Assembly: GCA_964019425.1 (NCBI GenBank)
Contig: OZ025801.1
Location: 930,001-994,000 of the forward strand
DNA length: 64,000 nt
Reading direction: 5' to 3'
Origin: Flectonema sp. DT1601
Lineage: Eukaryota > Euglenozoa > Diplonemea > Diplonemida > Diplonemidae
The notes beneath the pieces are model-generated. The model did not search any database and had not been told where the DNA came from. It saw nothing but the letters and a program-made list of their open reading frames with translations. Positions 55,057 through 64,000 of this stretch are shown piece after piece. The position numbers and the translations under genes are program-made. Each line of letters starts with the position of its first letter. The first letter of the stretch is position 1.

Positions 55057-55556
55057 ATGCGGCTGGGAGTTCAGCGAAGAGGCTTCATGACGCCTCCTAT
55101 CGGTGGGACAGTACAGCTGGCATTCTCAGATCAATTTAGAGGAAGGGCTTATAAAAAAAGAGAGCAATTGCTTCCGGGAATTGCAGCAGGTGACGGTCAT
55201 GACGAAGCAGCGGGTACTCAGTCACAGATGGGTAGACAGCTTAATACGTTACGACGAATGCCTGATATAGATGACCCAAGACCTCCAATTGTAGGATGGA
55301 AACTTAAAAATATGGACTTTGACGGATCCCTTCCTCTCGTTCCAGTTATAAACGTCAAAACTGACGGTAGAAAAATCCTTCAAGGATTATACAAAAATTT
55401 CAGGGAGTTGTACAACACTCATTTTACTGTGATTCCATTATTTGGTGGAGGTACTTGGGATCCCAGAGTCAAAATGGGACCTCGAGTCCAAATACACCCA
55501 ACTGCTACTGTCGCAGGAAATATCCTTATTGAGGACTTGGCGTTCTTTTTCCGTAT

Positions 55557-55587
<31 letters not shown>

Positions 55588-56475
55588 CTAACTTTTAAAT
55601 AATAAAAAAACAACAGCTGGGGTGGTGATCAGAGGAGACTTAAACAGCATCGAAATCAGAACGAATTCTCTCATAATGGAAGGAACTGTTATCTGTACAG
55701 ATGGTCATCCACGTAACGTTAACGTTCCAGGTCGTGTCTCGAGATTGAATGAAGGTCAAACACGTATCGGGGTCTACTCGATTATACATCCTAATTGTGT
55801 AATTGATTCTTCTACTATTCAAGACTACTGCGAGGTAGGTGAAGGATCAATTGTATGTAATGTTAACAATCCTTAACTAATTCTGATTTCTTGGATTAAC
55901 AAAAAAAAAAAAAAAAAAAATTAAAAAAAAAAACAGCTGGGATACAATTCCTTGATGGAGATGGGATCAGCACTGGAGCCTGGAACCAGACTGTTGGCAC
56001 ATCAGAGAGTACCGAGATTTGAAATTTGGGGAGGGAGTCCAGCTAGAAAAGTGGGTAGCAGAGCAAAGGATATTCTCTTATTACAGTCTCATTGTACACT
56101 CTCTATGCGAGCTCTCGGTATTCCTCTGTTTGAAAACTTCTTATGTAAAGCCAACTCCGTATCTGGAATCAGATCATCAGAGAGACTTGAAAATGGATTC
56201 AACGCCAAGATCGAAAGCAATCGCAACAATCTTCCAACGGTTGTCAAAGATATGATCTCAGAAAACACTAGAGAGGTACCACTTTGGGAAGAATACAAGG
56301 TATGATATTTGGTTTTTTTTTTTTTGCATCACTTAATCTAATTACAATCTACCAGCAATAAAACAATAAAATAATATTACAGAATTTAACTCGTATGCAA
56401 ACCAGACCAGGACATCGTAAGGCAACAGATTGGAATTACAACCCAAACACTGCTAAATGGGTTGACGCTCTGTAG
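55057..56475 (+). CDS. Gamma-carbonic anhydrase-like protein (probable complex I subunit)
   Basis: Exons are 55057-55552, 55617-55852, 55937-56299 and 56383-56475, joined in frame, giving 395 residues. Introns are 64-84 bp, the first two with homopolymers and ACAG ends. The left-handed beta-helix is seen in IHPTATVAGNILIEDLAF, PGVVIRGDLNSIEI, TRIGVYSIIHPNCVIDSSTI, MEMGSALEPGT and FEIWGGSPARKVG. The RGD motif is kept, but the canonical GH...H pair of the zinc site reads IIHPNCVID, so at least one ligand His is lost. Gamma-CA and CA-like proteins form a matrix domain of complex I in plants, euglenids and other protists. This is probably an inactive CA-like member. A roughly 130-residue N-terminal extension precedes the helix and a roughly 110-residue tail follows it. 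Confidence 0.85.
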
Positions 56476-57299
56476 TCATGTCTTTATACGTTATGAATAT
56501 AGTTGTGCGCAGCTTGAATTTCTTTTTGCTGCTACTCAAAGGATCTTATGATGAAAGTATCGATGGGGATCTGCTGAAGTGTTTTCCTTCGTAATCTCCA
56601 TGACGATCAGGGTGATGGAGGCAACATGTGAATGGTGCTCATCTAATCGTTTCACCCTCTCGTGTAAGACTGACTGAAAACTGCAGCATTCACGAGATGA
56701 CTGCGGGGGGTCTTTTTCTCTGTCATTCCCATTCCCTTTTTTATCCCCAATGTAACAACCACGTTAGTGTGTAGACTCTTTCTATTGTGAGAAGGACAGA
56801 ACAAGAACTGAAAGAACAAAATTTTCCAAGAAAGAAAAACTTTAGGTCTGTAAACTGATATGTGGAGAACGAAAACTAATGAGTGGAATCGTATTTGTAG
56901 ACAATGGGATGCTCTGTTCTTTACTTCCGGGGAGTTGATCTCCGACCATCCCTATTCTTCGGATAGTGTTTTTTTTTTTTCCTTTCCATCCCTTTTCCTA
57001 ATCAGTAATTATTCGAGACCCTTTCGCTTAGAATGACTACGTAATTAAAAAAAAAAAAAAAAAAAGCCGAGAGATGCCGCTTGGTGTGGCACAATTTTCC
57101 TTGTCTGGGGCTTGGCTTGTCAATTCCATCAAAGAAATATGAAAAAAAAAAAAACAAAAACAAAAAAACAGTGTTATCGGAGGCATTGTTAAATAAGCCT
57201 AAAAAATGCTAGTGTGAGTCTTTTGGATAATCTGTCGACTTTTCTTTTTTTTTTTTTAAACACCGCCCATTCCAATAACATATTTTTAACTCTCAACAG
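56476..57299. other. Intergenic spacer
   Basis: About 820 bp with T- and A-runs (56967, 57045) and no supportable ORF. It ends in a T-rich region then TCTCAACAG (57299), the acceptor for the next gene. Confidence 0.5.
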
Positions 57300-57311
57300 A
57301 ATCCAACAACG

Positions 57312-59593
57312 ATGGATGACGAACTCTATCAGGATACCAGATCTAAATTATATCGACTAGAATACGGGGAATGGACTGCCGTTGGAGTTGGTCATGCGAC
57401 AATTGAAGTACATGAGGGAGGAGGTGGCAGACTTCTTCTTGTCGACGAAGAAGATGCAAGAAATCTATTAATAATCCACAACTTAGAAGTTGGAGCAGTA
57501 CAAAGTTATCAAAAACAACAAGATACTTTGATACTATTTACAAATCAACAAACACAAGAAGAATTCGGACTAAGTTTTGAAGCACCTGCGGGATGTGCTT
57601 TAATCTGGAAGGGAATCATGCATGTAATGTCAGATGGAAGTGATACTGAAGACGAAATACAACCTCTACCAGAGATCACGAGAGAAAACCTTCCGCTGAT
57701 AATTGACCTTCTTGAGGATGCTTCTCTTCCAATGAGGGATTCACTCTTTAAAGAATCATACTCAAAACAAATTATAGATGGTGAGTTATTACAAGGATTC
57801 TTTAATGTATTTAATGAGTCTGAACAACACATGGACATGAATTGTTTACATGGAATTTGGAAAGTATTTAAAATTCTTTTTACTTTTTCAAATCAAGCCT
57901 TAACGAGAACGATGTTATCCTCAGAATACATCATTGATGTTATTTCATGTTTTGAGTACAATCCTCTTCGACCTGGTAAACGAGCAAATCACAGAAAAGC
58001 TTTAGAAAAAATTTCATTTAGAAATCCGCTAAACCTCGATAAAGGACTCACTGAAAAGATTAAAAAAATACATCACATGCAATACCTTAAGGATTCGGTC
58101 TTGGCAGCTTTCCTAGACGACCAAGTCTTCGACTGCCACATTATAATTAGTAAAAATTATATATTACGCAGTATCATATACGACACTACTAGTATGGAGC
58201 ATTTATTCGAAGTTTTGGGAACAAAACCTGCTTCCGACTCTGCTAACATAAATGAAGTAATTTCTGTATTGCAACTCTTGCAAGAGTTGGTTGCTGCGGC
58301 GAAGACGTTGCCGATTTCACATAGGACTGATTTTCTTGATAACTTAAAAGGGAAGGGATTGTTTGCGGTTCTCGCGCCTTTTATTACACATTCACAATCG
58401 AGTGTCAGGGCTAACGTTGCTGATATTTGTTGGCATCTTTCAGTTTTAGATGTAAACCTGATGAGGGAATTCTCTGTTCAGGAATCTGAGCAACTCGCAT
58501 CCTGTCCTCTACTTCGTCATATATTCTATCAAGTTGTCCATGAACAAATTGAAGGCTTGCAACAACAATGGCAAGACGTCGTTCGGTTGCTGACAGAAAC
58601 ACAAGTCCAAAAAGCTCAGTTTGCATTCGCTGGTGGACCAACCCCTCCAACAATGCCACCAGGATTTATAAATTTATTATACGAATCATTACCTCCACAT
58701 GTATCTGATAAATCATTGTTAAAAAGACCAATTGTTGAGACGCTGTTTGATCCAATTATATATCACTCTAAGAATTATAAAGGAGATCCCAAAGACATTC
58801 CATCTGAATGTCGAGTGTTCTTCGAAGATGTAAACAGAGCTGATGACATCGTTTATGTTGTGTTGCCGTTGTTGTCGACGTGTATTGCTGGCCATCCTGC
58901 AAGGATGAACTGTGCGTTGTTGTCGAGTAGAATACCAACTCAAATAACTAATATCATAGTAGCTTCTCCTCCTCCAAAGAAACATTTGTATTTGTCTGTA
59001 ATTTGGTTTGTTCGTGCCCTCGTTACGTCTGACGATGAAATGATGAATCGGAATATTGTTTCAGAAGATTTGCTTTCAGTGGTGTTTAATTTGCTTTCAA
59101 AAAATCCTCGTTATAACCTTCTCAACTCCTCTTTGCTTTCTGTGTTAGAAAGTATCTCAAGTCAGAATCACCGAACTCTCACGAAATACATTGTTTCCAA
59201 GTATTCTGATAAACTGAAAGCAATAGACTACGTATCTACAGGATCAATGATTGTGACTAAGCAACAGGCGGTTGAGAGTTCAAATTCTGGTTTGTATTCT
59301 CTCTTTAAATTAATTATATTTTATCAAAATTAATTCAACAAAAACGAAAACAGGAAAACGATCATCTGCGGGAATAGATACCAGCAGTCCATTCGCAGCA
59401 AAGCTTGATGACAGTGATTACAACTACTTTGATGAGGACGATTCTCCAGCTCCACTTCCAGTATGTGAGTAACCGTTAAGTATTGTTGACTATCAAAGTA
59501 TTAGAAACATAAAATAAACCAAAACAGGCTGGTGATGAAAAACGACCTCGTTACAACAGTGATAATGAGAGCAGTAGCAGTATACCTGCGTGA
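57312..59593 (+). CDS. PPP4R3: Protein phosphatase 4 regulatory subunit 3 (SMEK/Falafel)
   Basis: Exons are 57312-59289, 59354-59460 and 59528-59593 in consistent phase, giving 716 residues. The N-terminal PH/EVH1-like domain (YRLEYGEWTAVGVGHATIEV, TLILFTNQQTQEEFGLSFE) is followed by the SMK-1 domain (FKILFTFSNQALTRTMLSSE, FEYNPLRPGKRANHRKALEK, LKDSVLAAFLDDQVFD) and helical repeats. The acidic C-terminal exons read DDSDYNYFDEDDSPAPLP and AGDEKRPRYNSDNESSSSIPA. Together with PP4C and R2 it forms the PP4 holoenzyme, acting in DNA damage response and cell-cycle control. The 64- and 67-bp introns end GAAAACAG and AAAACAG. No defects seen. Confidence 0.93.
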
Positions 59594-60702
59594 GAGTTTG
59601 ACCGTGGCTTGCGGTTGTTTCTAAATTTCTTGGCACGGGTTGCCAAGGCGGAATGCTGGATGAACTTTCAGTTCTGACCAGCTTTACTTTAGGTTTTCTA
59701 AAGTCTTTAATTTTTGTCTGTGTTTCTTTCTTTTTTTATTTTTATAGTTTTTTTTTTTTAAAGTTTTTTTTCATTCCCCTTCCCAACTTTTTTTTTTTCC
59801 TTTTTTGGTTTATGGACCAAATAGTTACTTCAAAAGGCAAAGGTAAGCATCACATCACTATTTGCTGTACCTTTAACAGATGTTGAATTATTGTTTTACG
59901 TTATGATCTACGTTGTGTTTTGCAAATTATCCCCCCCTCTTTGTTTGCAATTTGAAAACAAGTTTGGCAACCCGCCTTTTCTTGCAAAATAAAATTATGT
60001 GTCTCTCAGTAATTGCACATTATACAAAGGGGAAACGTATTTAGCAAAGTGCATTTGGCACGGCACGCCTGGCAATACTATTTTATCACAATGCGTGTTA
60101 AACGCGAAAAGTAATAGCTAGTAACTTATGGCACTACAATTGTAAAAAACAGAGTGAAAAAAAAAAAAAGGGAACGGTAGCCTTAACAAGGAATCGGTCA
60201 GTCCGTTTAAAAAAAAAAAAAAAAAAAAGGAAAATTAAAAATTTTCTTTTTTGATTTGAATTTGAATAACAAGTTGTTTTTTTTTTGGATAATTTATCTT
60301 AGTTTTGGTATCCTTTCTCGTCGATTCCAAAGAAAAAAAAAAAAAAAAGTAATCAGTTCACACAGCGGAATCAAAAAAACAAAAAAAAAACAAAGCAAAA
60401 GTAATATTTTGTTGACCAAATGATTCTAATTTTTTTTTTCTTCTTTTTTCTTTCTTTCTTTTTGTTTGACAGGCAACCATGTCAGTATCACGTTATTATT
60501 AGTGTTTTGAGCTCCCCTTTTCAAAAAAAAAAAAAAAAAAAAAAACCATTCTATACTGGCCGATGTTGGTCTTTCGTTCAGATGATCTTCTCCTGTTTAT
60601 ATAAAAAAACTTAATTTATTCACTTAAAACAGGAATCTTAAATGTGAAAAAAAAAAAGAAAAAAAAAAAAAAAAGTAAACTTAAAAACATAAATCATCCG
60701 AG
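59594..60702. other. Intergenic spacer with hairpins and homopolymers
   Basis: About 1.1 kb. A perfect stem CTTGGCA/TGCCAAG with a 5-nt loop (59631-59649) lies about 40 bp after the PP4R3 stop, possibly a 3'-UTR structure. Many A- and T-runs follow. No credible gene. Confidence 0.5.
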
Positions 60703-60713
60703 CCAATGATAAG

Positions 60714-62351
60714 ATGAAGTTATTAAAAGAACTGAAGGATAGTTATAACAAGAGTAAGAAATGGATTTACCGACTGCAGTCAGGAATCAATCGAGGTCGC
60801 TATGTTAATACAAATTTATACGGAAAATATATTAAAGATTTATTGTTTTTAGACGGAACAAGTGAAATATCAATAGGGATTTCAGTCAACTTATTTCACT
60901 GGTGGTTGGAAGGACGTCACTGTACCAGCACTCTGAGAAAAATTTTATTCATCGAGATTTGTGTTGATCAGGTTATTTTATGTACCTCACAAGGAGTTGT
61001 AAGGCTACCCGTTCCAATAACTTTTTCAATGAAGAATTTTTTATCCGTCGTCAAACATGTTGCTGTCAGGATACAATACTCAAACACGTTGTTGGTTAGC
61101 GAACAACCTCCTGTTTCAGAGGTCGGGGTTCTAATTACTAACAGAGCAACTCCATTCAATCAAAACTTGCCAACAATAACAAAGTCATCCATCATGTCGT
61201 CAACAGTCGTTCATATTTGTGTTGAAAATGAAGTTGTTCTGGCAGAACATGATAGTGATGTGAGCTCTTGTTGTAGTTCATCAGAAATATGTCAACAAAA
61301 GAATAGAAATTTATCGTGCGATTATCAACTTGGTATTCCACACCTCAGTATAACAACTGAAGACTCAACATGTCGTTACTCAGCGAAGGATTCTCCTTCG
61401 TCTTCTTCTTCATGTGTCACAGTCAGTACAGAGACTGTGGATGTTGTTTGCAATCAACGTCTTCATTCAGAAGATAGTCTGAAAGGTGATAGTGTCGTTG
61501 ATACACCACGAAGTGTTCAACAACTACTTTCTACATCTACTGCAATGGTCGTTACTTCAAACGGTTCACATAAAGTACTCGAAGAACATAATAATAAGAA
61601 GTCAAGGATATTAATTACAAATAATGTAGTCCCAGAAGAGATAAAACCACATCCTGAGAGTGGTCCAGTACGAATGGAGTACTCGAATGACCTACACATC
61701 CCTGTGAGTGATGAGATACCTCAACCTGAGGATGTACAACTTGAGAGATCTAACTCTCTGAAGGGATCTAGCGATTCGTTAGCTGACTACCCTCCTTCGA
61801 TATCACTTGTTGAAGAAAACAAGGCAGAGGTGGAAGGAGATAAAGAACGCTGCTCTGTTAATGTACCTGTTGAGGTAGCAGTAGAGGGAGGAGATAAAGA
61901 ACGCTGCTCTGTTAATGTACCTGTTGAGGTAGCAGTAGAGGGAGGAGATAAAGAACGCTGCTCTGTTAATGTACCTGTTGAGATAGCAGCCACGAACTTC
62001 CATCCTGTGACGCAGTCAACATGTGTGGCAGCAACGACTGTAAGTAGTGAGAATGATATTAACTGTTACAACCTGATTAGTAACAACCTGATTAGTAACA
62101 ACCTGCTTACAACAACTCACTCGTCGACTACCAACAGTAGAACTTCATCTGAGATTGGAGGACATCCTTCTGTTGGACTTCTAAGTTCTCATCACACTGT
62201 TGTTACAGATGTTGAGACGCCTGTTTGGGAAAGTGAACCACTTCAGGTTCCGATTGGTGGTACACATTATGAGAGATTACGTTTTTGGGAAATTAAAACA
62301 CTTTTAGCTCGGCATTCAAAAGAATCACAGTGGAAATCACCACAGCGATGA
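60714..62351 (+). CDS. Uncharacterised protein with in-frame 18-residue repeats
   Basis: A single exon of 545 residues. The N-terminal 150 residues look globular and basic (MKLLKELKDSYNKSKKWIYR, FSMKNFLSVVKHVAVRIQY). The rest is Ser/Thr/Val-rich and probably disordered. At 61833-61988 three near-identical 54-bp units encode GDKERCSVNVPVEVAVEG repeats. An NLISNNLISNNL tract comes from an 18-bp duplication at 62067-62105. The stop codon lies in the left arm of a 22-bp hairpin (62331-62381). In the -1 frame there, a hydrophobic stretch (IIAVVISIIVF) is open for about 60 codons, so the annotated end may not be the ancestral one. Only a weak CCGAG acceptor precedes the ATG. Function unknown. Confidence 0.65.
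   Translation: MKLLKELKDSYNKSKKWIYRLQSGINRGRYVNTNLYGKYIKDLLFLDGTSEISIGISVNLFHWWLEGRHCTSTLRKILFIEICVDQVILCTSQGVVRLPVPITFSMKNFLSVVKHVAVRIQYSNTLLVSEQPPVSEVGVLITNRATPFNQNLPTITKSSIMSSTVVHICVENEVVLAEHDSDVSSCCSSSEICQQKNRNLSCDYQLGIPHLSITTEDSTCRYSAKDSPSSSSSCVTVSTETVDVVCNQRLHSEDSLKGDSVVDTPRSVQQLLSTSTAMVVTSNGSHKVLEEHNNKKSRILITNNVVPEEIKPHPESGPVRMEYSNDLHIPVSDEIPQPEDVQLERSNSLKGSSDSLADYPPSISLVEENKAEVEGDKERCSVNVPVEVAVEGGDKERCSVNVPVEVAVEGGDKERCSVNVPVEIAATNFHPVTQSTCVAATTVSSENDINCYNLISNNLISNNLLTTTHSSTTNSRTSSEIGGHPSVGLLSSHHTVVTDVETPVWESEPLQVPIGGTHYERLRFWEIKTLLARHSKESQWKSPQR
61833..61988 (+). repeat. 54-bp coding tandem repeat, about 3 units
   Basis: Units begin at GATAAAGAACGC at 61839, 61893 and 61947, exactly 54 bp apart. 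The first two full intervals are essentially identical; the third ends with one Val-to-Ile change. The length is a multiple of three, so the reading frame is kept. Confidence 0.95.
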
Positions 62352-62381
62352 TTAAATACATCATTGCTGTGGTGATTTCCA
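62331..62381. repeat. 22-bp inverted repeat (hairpin) spanning a stop codon
   Basis: The left arm 62331-62352 and right arm 62360-62381 are reverse complements at 21 of 22 positions; the exception would be a G-U pair in RNA. The loop is 7 nt. The TGA of the upstream gene lies in the left arm. Confidence 0.95.
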
Positions 62382-63340
62382 TCATCGTTTTCAGGTATTG
62401 TGATACTGTGATGGATTCACTCAAGCTGCGTTGTAATCAATTCACTTACGACCCTGTATACTCCTTCGGGAGTGTTTTTAGCTTATTTTTCTTTTTCTGT
62501 AAAGTTAATTCCCCTTTAGTCAAGTCAGTTTACCAATAGTGTTGCACACCTTTTCGTGAACGTAAGGAAGGTTGGCAAGTTCAGTAATTGTTAATTCTTA
62601 CTTACCAGTTTTGTTAAGTTACGTAAAGCAAAGCAAAAAAAAAAAAAACAACAAACGATTCGAACGTTCTTTTGTTTTTAATTCATGTTAATATGTTATT
62701 TGTGTTTTTGTTGTAATTATTTCCTTGTAAAATGGTCGACTATTTCGACTCACTGTCGTCGTACTTTCAATAATTCGATTGCTTAATTTTGCAGGTGAGT
62801 GTTTTTTTTTTTTCCCCCTTCCCACCCTCTCTTACTATTCTCTGAATTTAAAAAAGATTGTGCAGTTGTTGAGGCTTATGATATTTCCCTTCAATTTGGT
62901 AAATAACTATTTCGTGGCCTTGTCTGTATTTCTCTTTTTGATACAGGTGAGAGTTTCTTTTTCCCTTGTTTTTTTTCCTTCCCCTCTCTTATTGTTTTTT
63001 GAATTAAAAAGACTGTGCCGATGTACCTCATTTTGTTTACTTTACAAGGCTTACGATATTTTCTGCTATTTTGATAAATTAGTGGCCTTATCTGTCTTTT
63101 TTTTGATACAAAATTATGTTTCTTCTTTTCCTGCTCATTTTTATTCTTCTTCTTGGTATTCAACTTGTTGTTTATCATAGAGTTAAAGGATAAACTTTTT
63201 CAACTCACGTAGCCTTATCAAATTTTTATAGTATTCTTTCGTGCAATAAGCACAATCTCATTCACGAAAATAATTTTTTTTCCCCTCGAAGAAACATTTT
63301 AAGTTACCTTTTATGAGGAAAAAAAAAAAAAAAAAAAGGG
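62382..63340. other. Intergenic, T-rich
   Basis: No supportable gene. Two similar T-rich segments (about 62792-62945 and 62945-63120) each begin with a GGTGAG donor-like site after ACAG or GCAG and share wording such as CCCTCTCTTA and TTGAATTAAAAA, so they look like a diverged tandem duplication. An A-run precedes the minisatellite. Confidence 0.45.
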
Positions 63341-63495
63341 TTATGGCCCAAAATACCCCACCTGGTGGCCCAAAATACCCCGAAGTGGCCCAAAATACCC
63401 CAAAGTGGCCCAAAATACCCCAAAGTGGCCCAAAATACCCCAAAGTGGCCCAAAATACCCCAAAGTGGCCCAAAATACCCCGAAGTGGCCCAAAA
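63341..63495. repeat. Minisatellite, 20-bp unit, about 7.5 copies
   Basis: Unit CAAAGTGGCCCAAAATACCC is repeated head to tail. The central units are identical, and the border units have CGAAG or CTGGT at the start. Because 20 is not a multiple of three, repeated ORFs appear in several frames on both strands. These are by-products and not genes. Confidence 0.97.
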
Positions 63496-64000
63496 CCCGG
63501 TCTGGCTGTGCACCCTGGGGTCCCAACCACATAGCTGGGTATGAGGATGGGTCACAGTCACCAGGTATTACTCATACAACCATCAGGGTTTAGAGCATCA
63601 CAAGCACCAGACAGGTCACCTAAATTTACTCGAAAGTTTGGGCAATTCGAACGTCAGCATTCACATTAGCAAGCAACCAGTCCTGAGTACTTAAAGAACC
63701 CAACCATTACGTGTATCAGCCACAGTCACACTTAGTATAGCGTTAGTACAGAGGACACGGATCTGCTATGCAGGGAAGTGACTTGAACTCGTTCAACTAA
63801 TTAATGTGTGCAGATATAAGCGCTGCGAATTGACGGGTCTGAAGTTATGCTTTCCGAAGAGAGCAACCACCCACGCGAGTGTTATTTTGACGCCATAACC
63901 TGTAGCTTTCAACACATAACAACCAGGGATAATTCTCAGTAAGGCCGCCGTCACCGTGAAGCTGCTACGAATATAACTCAGCAAACTAGCAATTCCTCCA
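63496..64000. other. Composition-shifted unique sequence to window end
   Basis: About 500 bp without homopolymers and clearly less AT-rich than the rest of the window, starting right after the minisatellite. No domain-bearing ORF, tRNA box pair or rRNA motif recognised. It may be the edge of a dispersed repeat or of another genomic compartment. Confidence 0.5.

Noticed and set aside
63341-63495. CRISPR-like array
   Set aside because: The repeats abut with no unique spacers in a eukaryotic context, so this is a minisatellite.
63258-63593. Repetitive ORFs on both strands over the minisatellite
   Set aside because: They arise from a 20-bp unit lacking stops in most frames. There is no start context and no non-repeat coding sequence.
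1-64000. tRNA, rRNA, U1-U6 snRNA, SRP RNA or SL RNA genes
   Set aside because: I looked for A/B boxes, rRNA core words and snRNA signatures. Short coincidences (for example a GCCAATGAG word near 16830 and GGTGAAATTCTTG near 16690) do not extend into a family match.
1-64000. Transposable or viral elements
   Set aside because: No reverse transcriptase, integrase, transposase, capsid or terminal repeat pattern was recognised. The array repeats are host gene duplications.

Overview
The window is AT-rich nuclear DNA of a gene-dense eukaryotic microbe. Every gene I can support (27, one cut by the left edge) lies on the + strand. Intergenic gaps are mostly 0.05-1.3 kb. Introns are few and short (about 60-460 bp), with GT(A/T)TG-type donors and CAG-type acceptors. 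Long A and T homopolymers fill introns and flanks. A YAG 3' splice acceptor lies 3-50 nt upstream of nearly every start codon, and one gene pair is only 47 bp apart. Together with the single orientation, this suggests polycistronic transcription with spliced-leader trans-splicing. A ciliary-type protein, a catalytically dead MGC-acylated calpain and a gamma-carbonic anhydrase-like complex I protein suggest a flagellated protist. A euglenozoan, perhaps diplonemid-like, is plausible, but that is inference and I name no species.

Region 1 (1-19824) is a head-to-tail array of six secreted right-handed beta-helix (pectate-lyase-fold) genes, the first cut by the left edge. The five complete copies each encode exactly 797 residues: 780 codons, one intron, then a separate 17-residue C-terminal exon. 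The 5' part is nearly identical in all copies, while the middle and 3' blocks are shuffled as if by gene conversion. Copies 3 and 4 sit in a recent 4.24-kb tandem duplication. A secreted PNGase F-type glycoamidase (20114) follows directly, so this end looks like an extracellular glycan or glycoprotein digestion locus.

Region 2 (22.5-45.6 kb) is mixed housekeeping. It holds a WWE-domain polynucleotide kinase-phosphatase, a UQCRC2/MPP-like core protein, a hypothetical, an ArfGAP, a twin-CX9C protein, an uncharacterised gene, an LRAT-domain protein, ALG9 and the AP-3 mu subunit. It continues with NDUFAF7/MidA carrying a long N-terminal extension, PITHD1, a ZBBX-like ciliary candidate and an amidoligase.

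Region 3 (45.6-48.0 kb) has no supportable gene. Region 4 (48.0-62.4 kb) holds the calpain-like protein, a membrane protein, a possible BolA-like protein, a TVP15-like Golgi protein, a small acidic protein, the gamma-carbonic anhydrase-like protein, PP4R3/SMEK and a repeat-bearing uncharacterised protein whose stop codon lies inside a 22-bp hairpin. Region 5 (62.4-64.0 kb) is non-coding, with a 20-bp minisatellite and then a stretch of different composition.

I recognised no tRNA or rRNA gene, transposon, viral element or CRISPR array.
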